DNA from: Anthopleura xanthogrammica
Lineage: Eukaryota > Cnidaria > Anthozoa > Actiniaria > Actiniidae
DNA length: 64,000 bases
Reading direction: 5' to 3'
Assembly: GCA_964019055.1 (NCBI GenBank)
Contig: OZ025219.1
Location: 204,501 to 268,500 of the forward strand
Position numbers and translations under genes: made by a program. Below, in pieces: positions 34,967 to 46,499 of this stretch; position 1 is the stretch's first letter, and each line of letters starts with the position of its first letter. The notes under the pieces were generated by a model, which did no database searches, had not been told where the DNA came from, and saw only the letters and a program-made list of their open reading frames with translations.

Positions 34967-37900
34967 ATGGGCCGCACCAAGTATGAGTACGAGGAGCTTC
35001 TCTCCAACAAGCCTGAATGGAAAGAACTGCACCAAGCAGTTTCGAAAGGTGATGTTACAATGATCAAGAAACTAGTGGAAGAGAAACAGATCAATCTTCG
35101 TGAAGATCGAAGGTACACCAAGATGCTCTTTAAAACAGCCATTCAAAAGGACGATGGTAAAGTTTTGGAGGTGCTCTTCGAAAAAGGAGCGAAGGTTGGT
35201 GGAGTTTTATTCACTGCTGTCAGGCAGAATGCTTTTGAATGCGTTAAGGCGATTGTCGAGTGTCTTGACAGATTGAAAGAGGAGAAAGAGGAGCTCGAGG
35301 GTGATCTTGGTCCAACAGATATGAAGGTGATGGAGCAGGAGGAGGGTTTTCTAACTCCACTGATGGTGGCATTGCAGTCCAAGAGCTACGACATCGTGGA
35401 CTACTTCATCGGTAAGACGGAAGTAAATGACGGATCGAAAGTTTCCTCCCAAACAATCAAAACTACAAGAAACCCTGTTCAACGTCTAAGACAAATCACC
35501 GTTAAACCTCGCATGGTCAAGAGTCCAACGGAGCACTTTGTAATATCCAAGTTTAAGAAGTATCAGGAAATGGCTAACCCACTCTACATCTGCTACATGT
35601 TCATACACCACGGAACAACAGACAACCCGCTCCTTAAGACTATCTTCGACCTGAACAATGATTTGCTTAATAAATCAAGGTAAATTTTTTCATGTTTTCA
35701 ATTCGAAATTTTGTGTTACCAACTAGAAATTTTGAAAAAATTATCTGGAAGAAAATCAAGAAGAAGAAAAAGTAGCAAAATTCTCATACCCCTTATGATC
35801 CATCGTAGGGCAAGAGATGCCTCAAACAAATGGTTTTCATATTAAAATTTCGATTTTTGAATATTCATATCTTTACGATTTTTGAACTGACTTCCTTCAA
35901 ACTTCAAAATTTTCTACTATTTTTAACATGCTTTTTCCAGCTATGGTAATCATTTTCTGTTATTTGAGTTTTGGAATTACTGATAAAAGCTCATTACTTG
36001 TCAGACTTTCTTGTTTACATCTGAGTTTGTCAGTTTTCTTCACTTACTGTTCTTCAGTTTCTTTGCTCTCTTACATGCAGCGCTTTTTATAAGTCTGCGA
36101 CCTAACCGCCTCTAGGCCTTTGGCGTTTTGGCTTCCGTCGATCAAACTATGACGAGCCAAGTTCATTGCGATCGCGGACGAAAATGGCTGTTCAAATTTC
36201 TCGACAGCCATTTTCGCATGGAAATTTCTTTATCGCTCGCGAATGATCGGAATGAACTCGGCCCGTCGTAGTTTGATTGACGGAAGCTAAAACACCAGAC
36301 GCCTGGAGTCCGTTAGGTCGCAGAATTATGGAAAACGCTGTAACATTGCATATCTTATTTACATCACAGAGAAAACGTGGAGTTCAAAGAGAAGTATAAA
36401 AAAGAATCTGAGAAATGTGAAGATTTTACTGTTGATTTGCTGGAACAATGCCGATCCTTCAAAGAAATCGAAATGCTAACAGATATGCAGGAAAACGAAA
36501 ATAGAACCGTCCAAGATGAAAGTAAAAACGGCGATGGAGGTGATAATAACCGCGATGGAAAGAATAAAAAGGATGCAAAGCGTTTGAAATTTTTGAAACG
36601 AGCAATCAAACAAGGCAACGAAAAGGTAACAAATTTGATAAAGTCCGTGAAGACATTGACTCTATTTCGTGTTGATGTCACCGACCAATTTGGGACTGTT
36701 TTAAGAAAAGGCACCAAAAATCAGAAAAATTAATGAAAACATGACAACTGATTTTAAATTAGTGGAATGTCTTTTTCCCCAAAAAATATCGTTAATCAAA
36801 ATTTCTTCGAATGTCTTAAGGTGACTGACTACTTTTTTACGTTCAATTTGAGCCCAAGATGTGCCGCGGCATAATAACCATCAAAATTTTATTGAGGAAC
36901 CATTCACGTTTTGAATTTAAACAGGGCAAAACCCTAAGATTTTGCGAGGGACTCTATATAATTTTATTTCAATTTTCTAAAACAACAGGTAAAAAGCAAT
37001 CTTTTGAGAAAGTTTGACAAAAACGTAATTATTAGAATTTATACTGGAAAAGCGTGCTTTTGTTATCATAATTTGCCCGGTTGGCTCAGATGGTTGAGCA
37101 CCGGACTTTCGTGCAATGTACCTTGAAATAGGTCTGCTGAAAATATAAAAAATGCACCAAGTAAAACCAGCCTTTTAAGCTAAAGACTTAACTGTTATTT
37201 CTTATCACAGCTTGTAGCTCACCCTTATAGTCAGCTTTGTCTAAACAAAGTCCTGTACGACAACATCTACTCTATTTTCAAATCCGAGCCCAAATGGAGA
37301 GACAGGAGTTACTTGAGCATCGCGTTGTTTGTGATCCGCCATGTTCTTCTACTGCCATTCCTAGCCTTGGCGCACATCGTAGCACCTTCTTCAGAGGTGG
37401 CTAAAGTGTTAAAGAATCCCATGGTTAAGTACATCAGTCATTTCTGGTACAATTTGTTCTTTGTCGTGTTGCTTATTCTGTCATCCTTTCAAGACAAGTT
37501 TGACAAAGAAATTATGAAGCCATCCATTCAAGGTAGGGTTAACTGAATAATAAAAAGTAAAATAAATAATGAAGAGCTATATCTCGGAAACGAATAAACC
37601 AAATTGGAAACTGTAAAAGAGCTTATCAGCTATTTTTAGGTCTTCTATACAGAAAACGAAAAAGTGTGGAAATACTCTAGGGAATGACACGTGGTTTGAA
37701 ATGGAAAAAAATTACGGCCAAGCTAAAGACGTCTATTTTGGGACGCCATAACTGAAAAAGAAAAAGGAAGCTCAGCCATCTTATCAATACCATCCATGTA
37801 TGATTTAAAGTCTCGTGTGACTTGGGAAAACCCTGGAATAACGTCTTTGTTATGTTTTCAGAGTGGCTCATACTTGTTTGGCTGCTTGGTATGATCTTCC

Positions 37901-40900
37901 AAAAAGTCAAAGAATTCTGCACCCAGGGAAACTTAAAAAAACTCTATTTGAGACAGTGGTGGAGCGCATTGTCGATAATCATGATAATTTTTTTCCTATT
38001 GTCCTATACACTGAGGCTGTACGCGTTCGGGAAAACAGGGAACTGGGCTGTTTTGGATCCTATTAAAGGTTTTGACACCTCCTCCTTGTACAAGACCATC
38101 TTGCTTTCCAACAGTTTCTTCTCGATTGGGATGCTGCTGAGTTTTATCCTCTTGTCTGATGTTTTACAAATGAATGATTTCCTTGGCCCGCTACAGCTGT
38201 CTTTGTACTATCTCATCCAGGACGTCCTAAAGTTCATGGTGTTTTTCGTCTTGATCTTCGTGGGATTTGGTTTGAGTATAAGAAAGTTGTACTCTCACTA
38301 TATCAGTACACAACAGTACATGGCCGAACGAGTGCGATCCACAAATACCTCGGGTCCCGAGACAGATCACCATTTCTCAAAGTAATTGAAAAAGAAAACA
38401 TTTACACAAATTCCAAATCTGGGGTTTAAGGAGGCTGCCTACAATTTCTCTTGTCCTCACCCTCTTGACTTTGGACCACTGCAGTTCCTACATACAAGCA
38501 CCTATCATCTTGAAATTTCACCCACCTACTGCATGAAAATTGAAGATTGAACGGGAGATACAAAGAATATGCTGAATTTTGGAATTTTTTTGGAGCAACT
38601 TAGGAAACTTCAATATAGTCGGCGCTTGGAGAATGTTTTGCAAAAATGCTTAATTTTAAGTCACGGGAGTTAGAAAAAAAATCATCGACAAAATTTTAAT
38701 CAGGAGCGCCAGACGTTCTGGGGATGAATGTTGCCAAAATTTCGCAAAATATGTGGTTTTCGTTGACGTACCTGACCAACGGAGATCCAAGGCACTTTAT
38801 AATGTGAAATTCTGCAGAGAAGTAGCCTAATACCTTAACAAAGTTTAGACGGTCGAGGATTTTTCATCCTATTAAAAACAACGTTTCTTTGTGAAGGTAT
38901 TGTAACAGAAATGACAAATTTTGATTTTTAAGGGTAAAAACTTCAGCTTCAAATAACTTTAAAATCGCACTTTAAAATTTTCTCCAAACTTCGTATAACT
39001 ATAGGCAAATGCCTAAGGATTAGCGTCAGGTGTGTCATTTTAAAAGTTTAGATCGAATAACGCGTGAAACTGCTGCTAATCAAAAACAGTGACGTCACTG
39101 TTTGGTTGCTATGGTAACTCTGATGTCAATGAAATATACATCGTTACAAACAAGAGAGACAAGAGAAACTGTAGGCAGCCTCCTTAAAACAGAAGCGAAT
39201 AATTCCCTTCTCTTGAGGATTGCAATGTTTTTCATTGTTTTAACCTACGGGCAGAAGTTTATAGTAATCCTAAGGCGATATGAGGACGTTACTGAAGGGA
39301 ACGGAGAATGAATGAGGATTTTAATTTCAAAAAGCCAAAAAGTGACAGATCTGGTGTCCTTCCTTATCAAAAGGAGGCACCTATTTTTAAATGTAGTAAT
39401 CCTTAATTGCTAATCTTGCTATTTTTCTTCAATCTTTATGTCTAGAACCTATACGAGCTTTCATAGTCTGTTCTGGTCACTCTTTGGTGTTACTGATCTA
39501 AAACGTTTCAGCACGAAGGATAGGAATTTCTCCATCACCAAGGACACAGGCGAAGTTCTGTTTGCTATATTTCAAGTAATTACCATCATTGTAGCCATCA
39601 ACATGCTGATTGCCATGATGTCAAAATCATATGAAGAAATCGCGGTGAGAACTTCAGTCTGTTTCTATGATATGAAGTAATACAAATAAGAATATAAGCT
39701 AACAGTAATATTAGGGCCGGTCCTGAGCAGGAAGGAAGTTGGGAATGTCTTGCTGAGCCACCGTAAGAACCGATCCGATAAGGACTTCTAATACCGTCCG
39801 GCTTTCAGCCGAAATTTTGGCAGTCTCAGTCTCAGCGATGAATGTTGGGGAAAACTCATATGCTGCTTCGTTTTTGCTCATTTTGATATGTTTAAATAAA
39901 TTTAAATTCTGTTTTCATTACTAAATTCGTTGGTTTACCTTACAGGACAACGCCTACCTGAAGTGGAAAGTGTCAAGAACTCGCCTGATGTTGGTCTGGG
40001 TGAAGAAGGGCAGTGTTCTCCCACCACCTCTCAACCTCATCCCTAATTTTCATTATTTGTGGGGTAAAATTAAGGACATCGTGAAGTCCCGTAAAAAGGT
40101 AAAGGCCACATTTAATCGTAACACCACACACCAGTGATTCCGTAAGACGCCATCTTGAAATTTCAAAAGTATAACCTGTCAAAAAACAACGTATACGTTT
40201 ATAATCGTTTATAATTTCCAATTTTTACTCAAAAGCTTGTGTTAAACACAAATTTGTTCTAGTTCCAATTTTTTGTCATTTTTTAAACGATTTCTATGCC
40301 TCGAAAGGTATTTTGTTGTTGCCCTCGACATGATGACACATGGGGTCACACACAGGACGCTGATTTACTTGTGACAGAAAACGAAAGACGATTTTGTGGC
40401 GTAAACAACGATGGACGGCACAATGATAGAAAGAGGAAAATATGCCAGTTTTGCTGCAATCGTAACACACTGGAAGTTTCGTGCCAAAATATTCAGGTGA
40501 GAACACAGTCGTTTGGCGCATGGCTGGCACGGCCATTTGACTTGTGATTTGTCAGAATACAGTCAACACACACAGATTTTCCGTAAAAATTCTAAACTGT
40601 GAGTTTCTTTTTGGTTTACCGAGGACGATTTATCAGTAAACCACTCGGTAAACCAGCACAAAATGGGAGGAGGGTGAAAATCATTATTATCAAATTTAAT
40701 TATTTATTCATGAGTAATTTTGTTACTGTGAGTTAACTGTCTTATCTCCCCGATCTCCCCGCAGTCGGTTTTAGTCAGTGAAGTCTCCTTGAAAACTTCT
40801 ATAATCTTTAGGGAATAATGTATGTAACCTTTTTTTTCTTTGCTGTTACCATTCGGGTCTCATAATATTTTATTTTTGCAGGGATGTGATGATCGAGCGG

Positions 40901-41968
40901 GACCTGCCATCACAGTAGAGTCTCCTCAAGTTCAGGTAAAGTGCTACGTTGCTCTTTTTCTTTCTTTTCTGTTTTCTTTTTCTTCCCCAAACTTTATAAA
41001 AAGATTGCTTTTTAACTATTGTTTAAGAAAAATCAAAGACAAATATTGAGTCCAGTGCAAAAAAATTCAAGGGGTTTGGCCATGTGTGCACCATTTCTCT
41101 ATTGTTTTAATGCCAACTACTGTATGACTTATGTATTTCATTTAGCGAAGGCTTAACATTTCTTTTCTTTAATAGAAAACTACTTACTTTTAAGAAACAA
41201 ATTTCTTGATTTGATGAAGTTGTTTAATGAACTTACTAATAATTTGATTGCTACAGCTGTGTGATAATGCCGAGAGCGAACAGCAAAAGGTGAGTTCTCG
41301 ATAACAAGTTTCTTAAGCATTAATCACTTTGCACTACTGATCAATGTGTTCTTGAAAAGCAAACATCGAATTTAACGAGCCCTGAATTTAATTTGCTTGT
41401 CTTTTTTTAATTTTCTTCAGCGTGGCGACAATACCGACAGAGAACAGCAAAAGGTGGGTGGGTTCTCGATTACTTCACAATCTTGGTAGGGTTACTAGGG
41501 TTACACAGAGTAATTTTCATCTAGGCCCTTCTAGATCGATTTAGAATTTGGAAGTTGATTTTTGCAGAGGGAGGAAAACCGGAGAGGGGTCTATTTGCAG
41601 TATCAATGGGTTTTAATCACACGGCGGCCAAGTTTATTCTCGTAAGAGAAAAAAACCTTTGTTTGAAACGTTCTGAAACCCCTCAATGCGAGTGCAAGGG
41701 GACCCAAGGGATTTTAAACCCATTGTTTCGACAAATATGGCCGCCGCATAATAAAAACCCAAGTGTCCTTGAAAAGCAAACCTAAGCAAACCACTATCAA
41801 CCCTTGATTCATAGCTGACTTGTTGGGTGGCTGGAAGATTTAAAGCGTGTTTTTGTTTTCTTTAATAAGCTCAATCAATGGCTCAATAACAGAAATGAGA
41901 AGATTAAAAAAATTCTGAGACGATACATCGCTGCAATGAAGAAAAAGGATAATAAACCAAAAGATTAA
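34967..41968 (+). CDS. TRPC-like cation channel, copy 1
   Basis: join(34967..35679, 36370..36625, 37211..37532, 37862..38381, 39446..39644, 39946..40098, 40882..40935, 41257..41289, 41421..41453, 41870..41968) gives 793 residues, normal for TRPC. The order is: ankyrin-type repeats (about 13-150); the TRPC linker (VEFKEKYKKESEKCEDF ... LLEQCRSFKEIEML, about 240-275); a pre-S1 helix; six membrane segments (about 399-662); pore helix and filter in SFHSLFWSLFG (608-618); S6 with INMLIAMMSKSYEEI; a TRP-box-like WKVSRTRL; and the TRPC LPPPLNLIPN motif. It is probably a plasma-membrane non-selective cation channel gated downstream of phospholipase C, as in the family. I chose the ATG at 34967 because an upstream in-frame extension has only GTG. 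The tail has two 33-bp mini-exons encoding related 11-mers (LCDNAESEQQK, RGDNTDREQQK). A CAA-to-TAA difference ends the protein 22 residues before copy 2. Confidence 0.85.
36078..36340. repeat. Palindromic element in TRPC-1 intron 1
   Basis: CAGCGCTTTTTATAAGTCTGCGACCTAAC at the left and GTTAGGTCGCAGAATTATGG...CGCTG at the right are inverted. Pairing continues inward through AGTTTGATYGACGGAAGC-type sequence to the centre (ATGGCTGTTC / GACAGCCAT). It is about 263 bp long and non-coding. In TRPC-2 only the outer parts remain around another insertion (59952-60232). Confidence 0.8.
36815..37030 (-). repeat. Dispersed repeat copy in TRPC-1 intron 2
   Basis: Same family as 11810-12060, opposite orientation (TTGAGGAACCATTCACGTTTT, AACAGGCAAAACC, ACAACAGGTAAAAAGCAA). 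The TRPC-2 counterpart is at 59220-59440. Confidence 0.65.
37079..37118 (+). mobile_element. Truncated tRNA-like SINE head (TRPC-1 intron 2)
   Basis: GCCCGGTTGGCTCAGATGG then TTGAGCACCGGACTT reads as the 5' half of a tRNA with a good A box (TGGCTCAGATGG). There is no B box or acceptor-stem partner, so it is not a functional tRNA. The counterpart is at 59117-59156 on the minus strand. Confidence 0.65.
37679..37735 (-). repeat. CAYGTGTCATTC-family repeat end (TRPC-1 intron 3)
   Basis: Read on the minus strand it gives AGACGTCTTTAGCTTGG ... CAAACCACGTGTCATTCCC, the same terminus as 10057-10325. The TRPC-2 counterpart is 58380-58437, so the insertion is shared by both arms. Confidence 0.7.
38430..39183. 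mobile_element. piggyBac-like MITE with TTAA target duplication
   Basis: The terminal inverted repeats are GGAGGCTGCCTACAATTTCT at the left and its counterpart ending ...TGTAGGCAGCCTCC at the right. TTAA flanks both sides (38426-38429 and 39184-39187). TRPC-2 has the uninterrupted GGGTTTAAAACAG with a single TTAA, an empty-site allele. The 754-bp interior has no transposase frame. It lies in the intron between exons 4 and 5 of TRPC-1. Confidence 0.9.
41608..41760. repeat. Short TIR element at the duplication breakpoint
   Basis: GGGTTTTAATCACACGGCGG at the left is mirrored by CCGCCGCATAATAAAAACCC at the right. Copies are at 46139-46291 (second unit) and 55228-55385 (TRPC-2). The left terminus coincides with the left breakpoint of the 4.5-kb tandem duplication. 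Confidence 0.75.
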
Positions 41969-42180
41969 TGGAAAACTGACCAAGAAAAATGATCAAGAAA
42001 ATGAACCTCATACAACCATTTCATACGCTAAAAAATATCAGCAAATACGACGACAATAACAACACCCGCAACAAACAACAACAGCAACAACAACCAACAT
42101 GTACTGTTACGATACCTTACGTTGCGTTCCAGTAATTACATCAAAAAAAGCCAAGTTGTAAGAGACTTGAGTATTTTTAG

Positions 42181-43924
42181 TAAATTTAGAGAAATGGAGT
42201 AATGTTGAGTGTAAACATAATTTGCTAAACGTACAATAGTAAAAGTAAAGTAAAGTTTCTATATTTAACGTCGGTAGTTTCTTCAGTTGAAATTCAACTG
42301 CTATCAATGGAAGCCGACGTTGCGCAACTTCACCTCCTCTCTCCATCAGTGCTCTGTTTTAGGAGTATTCAAAGCTGAAGCTACACGGATTAGAGAGAAG
42401 TCGAACCATGGACCTCTAGCTCCGATGGCCGCGCACTAACCAACTGAACTACTTAATGATGCGGTAATCATGCATACTCGGCTTAAGACACCAGGGCTTA
42501 TTACTAACAAAAATATAGGAAAACTGAAAGGCAGTCATGAATATACTAAGAGCGTTAACTAAAAACAATAATATGTCTGAATAATATGACGAGAGTAGCG
42601 TAAATACGTTGCTTTGGGCATATAGTTTAACTAAAATAATATGAGAAGCTGAAACATATTGATTTTTGATAAAAGATGCTGTTTCATCTTCGCTAAATTT
42701 GTTTTAATATTTAACCAAGTTTTCGGCCTACAAGCGGCAATCTATAGGGTTGTAAACGTGAAAGCGCACGCATACCCTAAATACGTAGTTAACGGAAAAT
42801 GTATCCATAGAAAAATATACACACAATAAGAGCGAGCTAAGATTACAACTGATAGGTCATAAGTACGCGAGCTAGATAGACTAAATTACATAGAGTGAAG
42901 GGAATAGCTAATAAAGATAATAAATTTGCTTTAATAAAGGAATGTAGCCTATGAGTTAATGTTCTTTCACTGTCCCTGTTGCTCAAGACTACTATTTCTA
43001 GCGATGTATATAGATTCGAGCCATTTTCTCTGGTGCCATCTAGACTCGGTCTTCAATATCTTGCTCCCATCCCAGTTAATGCTATGTGCCGCCTTAAATT
43101 GATTTTAATTATATCATCACTCTATAATCCCATATAAGCAACTATGCTATTATTTTCAAATTTTCATCCTGTCCAAATTAAAGATTTATTTGGATCGTTT
43201 TCGTCCGCATTTTTCTTGAGAAAACTGAGGCTGTCCAATTACTTGTAATTGGATAGTTTTTGTCAGCCAAGCAAAACTCGAGTAAAAAAATAGCAATTAC
43301 CTTTTAACCAATCAGCGCGCAGCTTATGTTGTCGGCTTTGTTTACTTTGTCCTGAATTCAAGATGGCGGATCGAGGAAGAAGAATTTGTCTTTGTTTTTA
43401 ACGATGTTTAAGTCAAAAATTATGAAAATTTCCTTAACATAGAACTGCAAGAAGCTTTTACTAGACTCCCAGAAGTATCTTCAGAAAATTTAAGTCTCAT
43501 TTAAGAAGTAAATACTACGGAAACCACCGAACTGTGGAAATGCAAGTAAAAAACAAGCCATTGTCACGCCCACAAACATCAACGGTCTTGTCGAAGTGTC
43601 GAAGTTTTCTCGTTATCCCGAACGTAAAATTGTAGAAACTTAGTTTTTTCAAAACTAGAAGAATTGTTCTGCTATTGAAATTACTTTAAATGCGCCTGAG
43701 AACCAGCCTTTAAAATTTGCCCATTTTTTGGGAACATTTTGGGTGGAATTTGGGGGCCTGGAGCCAAAAAAAAAAAAACCATAGCCGTTTCCATGGCAAC
43801 AAAGCATTTGAGGACCACAACATGGGGTGTTTTCGTGCACCACCCTGGGTGGCCTACCTGCACACAAAGTTTCAAGGTGGGGCAAAAATTTTCATTTCCA
43901 ACTTTGTTTGATTCTTACAGAGAC
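42181..43924. other. Gene-free stretch between TRPC-1 and block 2
   Basis: Apart from the tRNA-like SINE I see no gene. At 43372 an ATG (ATGGCGGATCGAGGAAGAAG) opens a frame of only 14 codons. The stretch 43700-43910 contains an A13 run and reads like a degenerate repeat. The same content recurs at 46712-48455 through the tandem duplication. Confidence 0.5.
42397..42465 (-). mobile_element. tRNA-like SINE head (and copy at 46928-46996)
   Basis: On the minus strand GTAGTTCAGTTGGTTAGTGC gives an A box and CATGGTTCGACTTC a B box with tRNA-like spacing. The anticodon arm does not pair well, so it is a SINE and not a tRNA gene. The second copy comes from the 4531-bp duplication. Confidence 0.7.
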
Positions 43925-44519
43925 CTGCTCATAAAACTCTACATAAAAGGTCTTAATTTGATTTTAAAATTCTGAAGGAAAAAAAACACATTTGGGGCAG
44001 AAAATTGAATTCTAATTTTCGGGCTGGAGTGAGAAGACCTTTCTGCCAATTCGCAGACTCGTTAAAAAACATCATCTCGTACTAGAATTAGTGTTTTGCT
44101 TTCATTGCTATTGTTGTTATTGTAATTTCAAACTCTTTAATTATGGCTTCAATGACTCTATTCTTTTCTTCAAAGATGTGTATTACATGCAAATCACTTG
44201 ACACTTTTTACTGTTATCAGAAGTGTGCCAATACCTAAGACATCGCGTTCACAATATGACTACATCAAAATCAATTGTCTAAAAACTATCAGTGAAGTAT
44301 GATCTTCTAAGGTTGGTTAATTTTGTGGGTATTCAGAACTTGGCGCTCAAGTCTACATGGTGAGATGAACTTTGAAAGCCATGCATTTTGGCCAGTACAT
44401 GCACTCTATGGACGAGCTCTACTGAACGATTCGCTTAGGATATTAGGAGAGATCTTACAGACAAAGTGAAAATATCTTATAATATATAGTTAAATATTTT
44501 TGCATAAAGAGGTAGTTTA

Positions 44520-45557
44520 ATGACGAACAATATCAGTGGAGAAAATACTTTCAAAGATGATGAACTATTTACCCAACAAGCTTGGCAGGATCGTGTAAGA
44601 AGAAAAATCAGGACTCAAACTTCCTGGACAATTCGAGAAGATTCTAGACAAGAGAAACGAAAGCCTGAGAGTGTGAACAAGAATCACAAAGGTTTAATGA
44701 AAAACTGATTTGTTCGGAAGAAAGTGAATATGGCGACGATGAAGAAGTAGTTTCTTCCAGGCGTCCGGTGTACGCACGAACCGACCAATGACAGCGCACT
44801 TCGATGCTTAGCCAAACGGCCCTAGCTCCAATTCCCTTCCCAATACAAAGACACGCGTTTTCAAAAATTTAGAAAAAAAAAGTTTAAGTATACGTGATGT
44901 ATAAAATATCAAAGCAAATCTTGCCATCCATCTCCTCGAACTCCGCGAGATATATGACTTTAAAGACTTGAGCGAGGGCCGCTCGAATTATAACAACAAT
45001 CCTTTTCGCGCTTAGTTTTTCGTACAGCTAGTTGTGAAGATAAAAGAATTGAGAAAGTAAATGATTCCAGTGTGGAAGAGAAGCAGTTGTTTTCTGGAGG
45101 TAATTTTGACCACATTCATTATGATTTGAAGAAGAAATCGAAGAAAGATCTTCGAGTGTCGTTCAAAGAGCGAGTTCACTTGATTTCACCAGACATCAGA
45201 AAAGCTCCTACAACACAAAGATTGAAGTCTGGAGAAGATGAAAATGGTCGTACAAATTCAAGCTTGCCATTCTTAGAGAACAATACTGAATATTCCAAAG
45301 TAGTTATCAGATCGAAAAAGAGAGAGATTGGAGGATCTGCATCAGCAAAAGTTAAAAGCCCAAATTTCAATGCTCATGTTGATGGCACAAGTATGTCAAG
45401 AAGTAGGAGCGTTGGTCTGAAAGGATTGCAAAGATTTTTGCCTCAAGTTTGTTTGGCTCAGTGCAATGATTTTGATTCTGCAGTCATCGAGATTGTACGA
45501 GAATATAACGATCCTTGCCGAGGTGTACAAGGAGAAAGTATCGATTTGTACTTCTGA
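44520..45557 (+). pseudogene. Broken copy of the Lys/Ser-rich gene (unit 1)
   Basis: The start and first 62 codons match the gene at 29828. Then TGG becomes TGA (44706-44708) and small insertions shift the frame (TGTTCGGAAG for TGTTGAAG). A segment of about 276 bp (44756-45031) with no counterpart splits the gene. The second half (from about 45032) is again open and very similar to residues 90-252 of the intact protein, ending at the same stop. Confidence 0.9.
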
Positions 45558-46020
45558 ATGTAGACTGTACGAGAGCTTATCGATCATTTACCGAGGCGTG
45601 TACGAAGACCGAAAGCTGGAATTGTTTTGAATAGAAATTGTACGAGAATATGAATGAAGCTCAGTGAAAAATGAATACTCCTTTGAACATAAAATGTTTT
45701 CGCTAGAACACCTCTAGACTGAATGAATAAAAGCCTTGATTAACTGATTATCACTATGCGATACTGTGCATATTTAATTAAAGATTTACTGCATACATCA
45801 TTGATTTGAAGGGAAAAAACAGTCGCCGAGTCTAAGATGTCGTCTAAAATAAGAATATACATCATATATAGTACTAGTTGGTCAGGACTTAGCTTATCTA
45901 TTTCACTATCATGTGGATTTTGTTCTCTTATTCTTCGGATATACTGTGCTTGTCATCGCTTCTCGTTCTCTAAAATGTCTCATCGTTTCTTTATTATTGG
46001 TGCCTTTTCTATCCATCGCT

Positions 46021-46132
46021 TCACTCCAGTTGCTTCATATTCAGTGCTATTCGTAATCTCCGCTGAAGTTCTTCAAGGCCATAGAACTCTGCTTCTTTGA
46101 TGAGCAAATCAAATTCTTCAAAATTTTCTGGT
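46021..46132 (-). pseudogene. 3' fragment of the BTB gene (unit 1)
   Basis: The last 37 codons or so of the BTB gene (ending NMKQLE) plus its 3' flank lie at the end of unit 1. The sequence is cut at 46132, where unit 2 begins. It has no start or BTB core and is a by-product of the tandem duplication. Confidence 0.9.
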
Positions 46133-46400
46133 TTTAATGGGTTTTAATCACACGGCGGCCAAGTTTATTCTCGTAAGAGAAAAAAACCTTTGTTTGAAAC
46201 GTTCTGAAACCCCTCAATGCGAGTGCAAGGGGACCCAAGGGATTTTAAACCCATTGTTTCGACAAATATGGCCGCCGCATAATAAAAACCCAAGTGTCCT
46301 TGAAAAGCAAACCTAAGCAAACCACTATCAACCCTTGATTCATAGCTGACTTGTTGGGTGGCTGGAAGATTTAAAGCGTGTTTTTGTTTTCTTTAATAAG

Positions 46401-46499
46401 CTCAATCAATGGCTCAATAACAGAAATGAGAAGATTAAAAAAATTCTGAGACGATACATCGCTGCAATGAAGAAAAAGGATAATAAACCAAAAGATTAA
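46401..46499 (+). pseudogene. Duplicate of the last TRPC-1 exon
   Basis: An exact copy of 41870-41968 (LNQWLNNRNEK ... DNKPKD and stop) with its acceptor. It lies downstream of the real terminal exon, so it could only be used by read-through past the first poly(A) site and would encode the same tail. Confidence 0.85.

Larger units (their letters stand above)
32771..42180 (+). repeat. Left arm of a large inverted duplication (TRPC-1)
   Basis: From CACGAGGTCATAATATACGG (32780 region) through the last TRPC exon and about 200 bp of 3' flank, this arm matches 63712-54560 read in reverse. Exons match in length and phase. Introns are alignable but carry different transposon insertions. The arms are separated by about 12.4 kb. 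Confidence 0.9.
41605..46135. repeat. 4531-bp tandem duplication, unit 1
   Basis: This starts at AATGGGTTTTAATCACACGG in the last TRPC-1 intron and ends inside a BTB-gene fragment. Every landmark recurs exactly 4531 bp later with no indel, including an A13 run (43767 region). It contains the real last TRPC-1 exon, a tRNA-like SINE, a broken copy of the Lys/Ser-rich gene and the 3' end of the BTB gene. Confidence 0.95.

Noticed and set aside
36364..36717. 117-codon minus-strand frame
   Set aside because: Antisense of TRPC-1 exon 2, which matches the TRPC family on the plus strand.
37079..37118. Possible tRNA gene
   Set aside because: A good A box but no B box, no anticodon arm and no closing acceptor stem; it is a truncated SINE head repeated in the sister intron.
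39102..39311. Extra TRPC-1 exon
   Set aside because: Most of it lies in the piggyBac-like element or in intron that does not match copy 2, and exon 4 joins exon 5 in phase without it.
43655..43975. Four overlapping frames on both strands around the A13 run
   Set aside because: They cover low-complexity repeat-like sequence, have no domain and no splice context, and recur only because of the tandem duplication.
45837..46100. 87-codon plus-strand frame (also at 50368-50631)
   Set aside because: Antisense to the 3' end and flank of the BTB gene.
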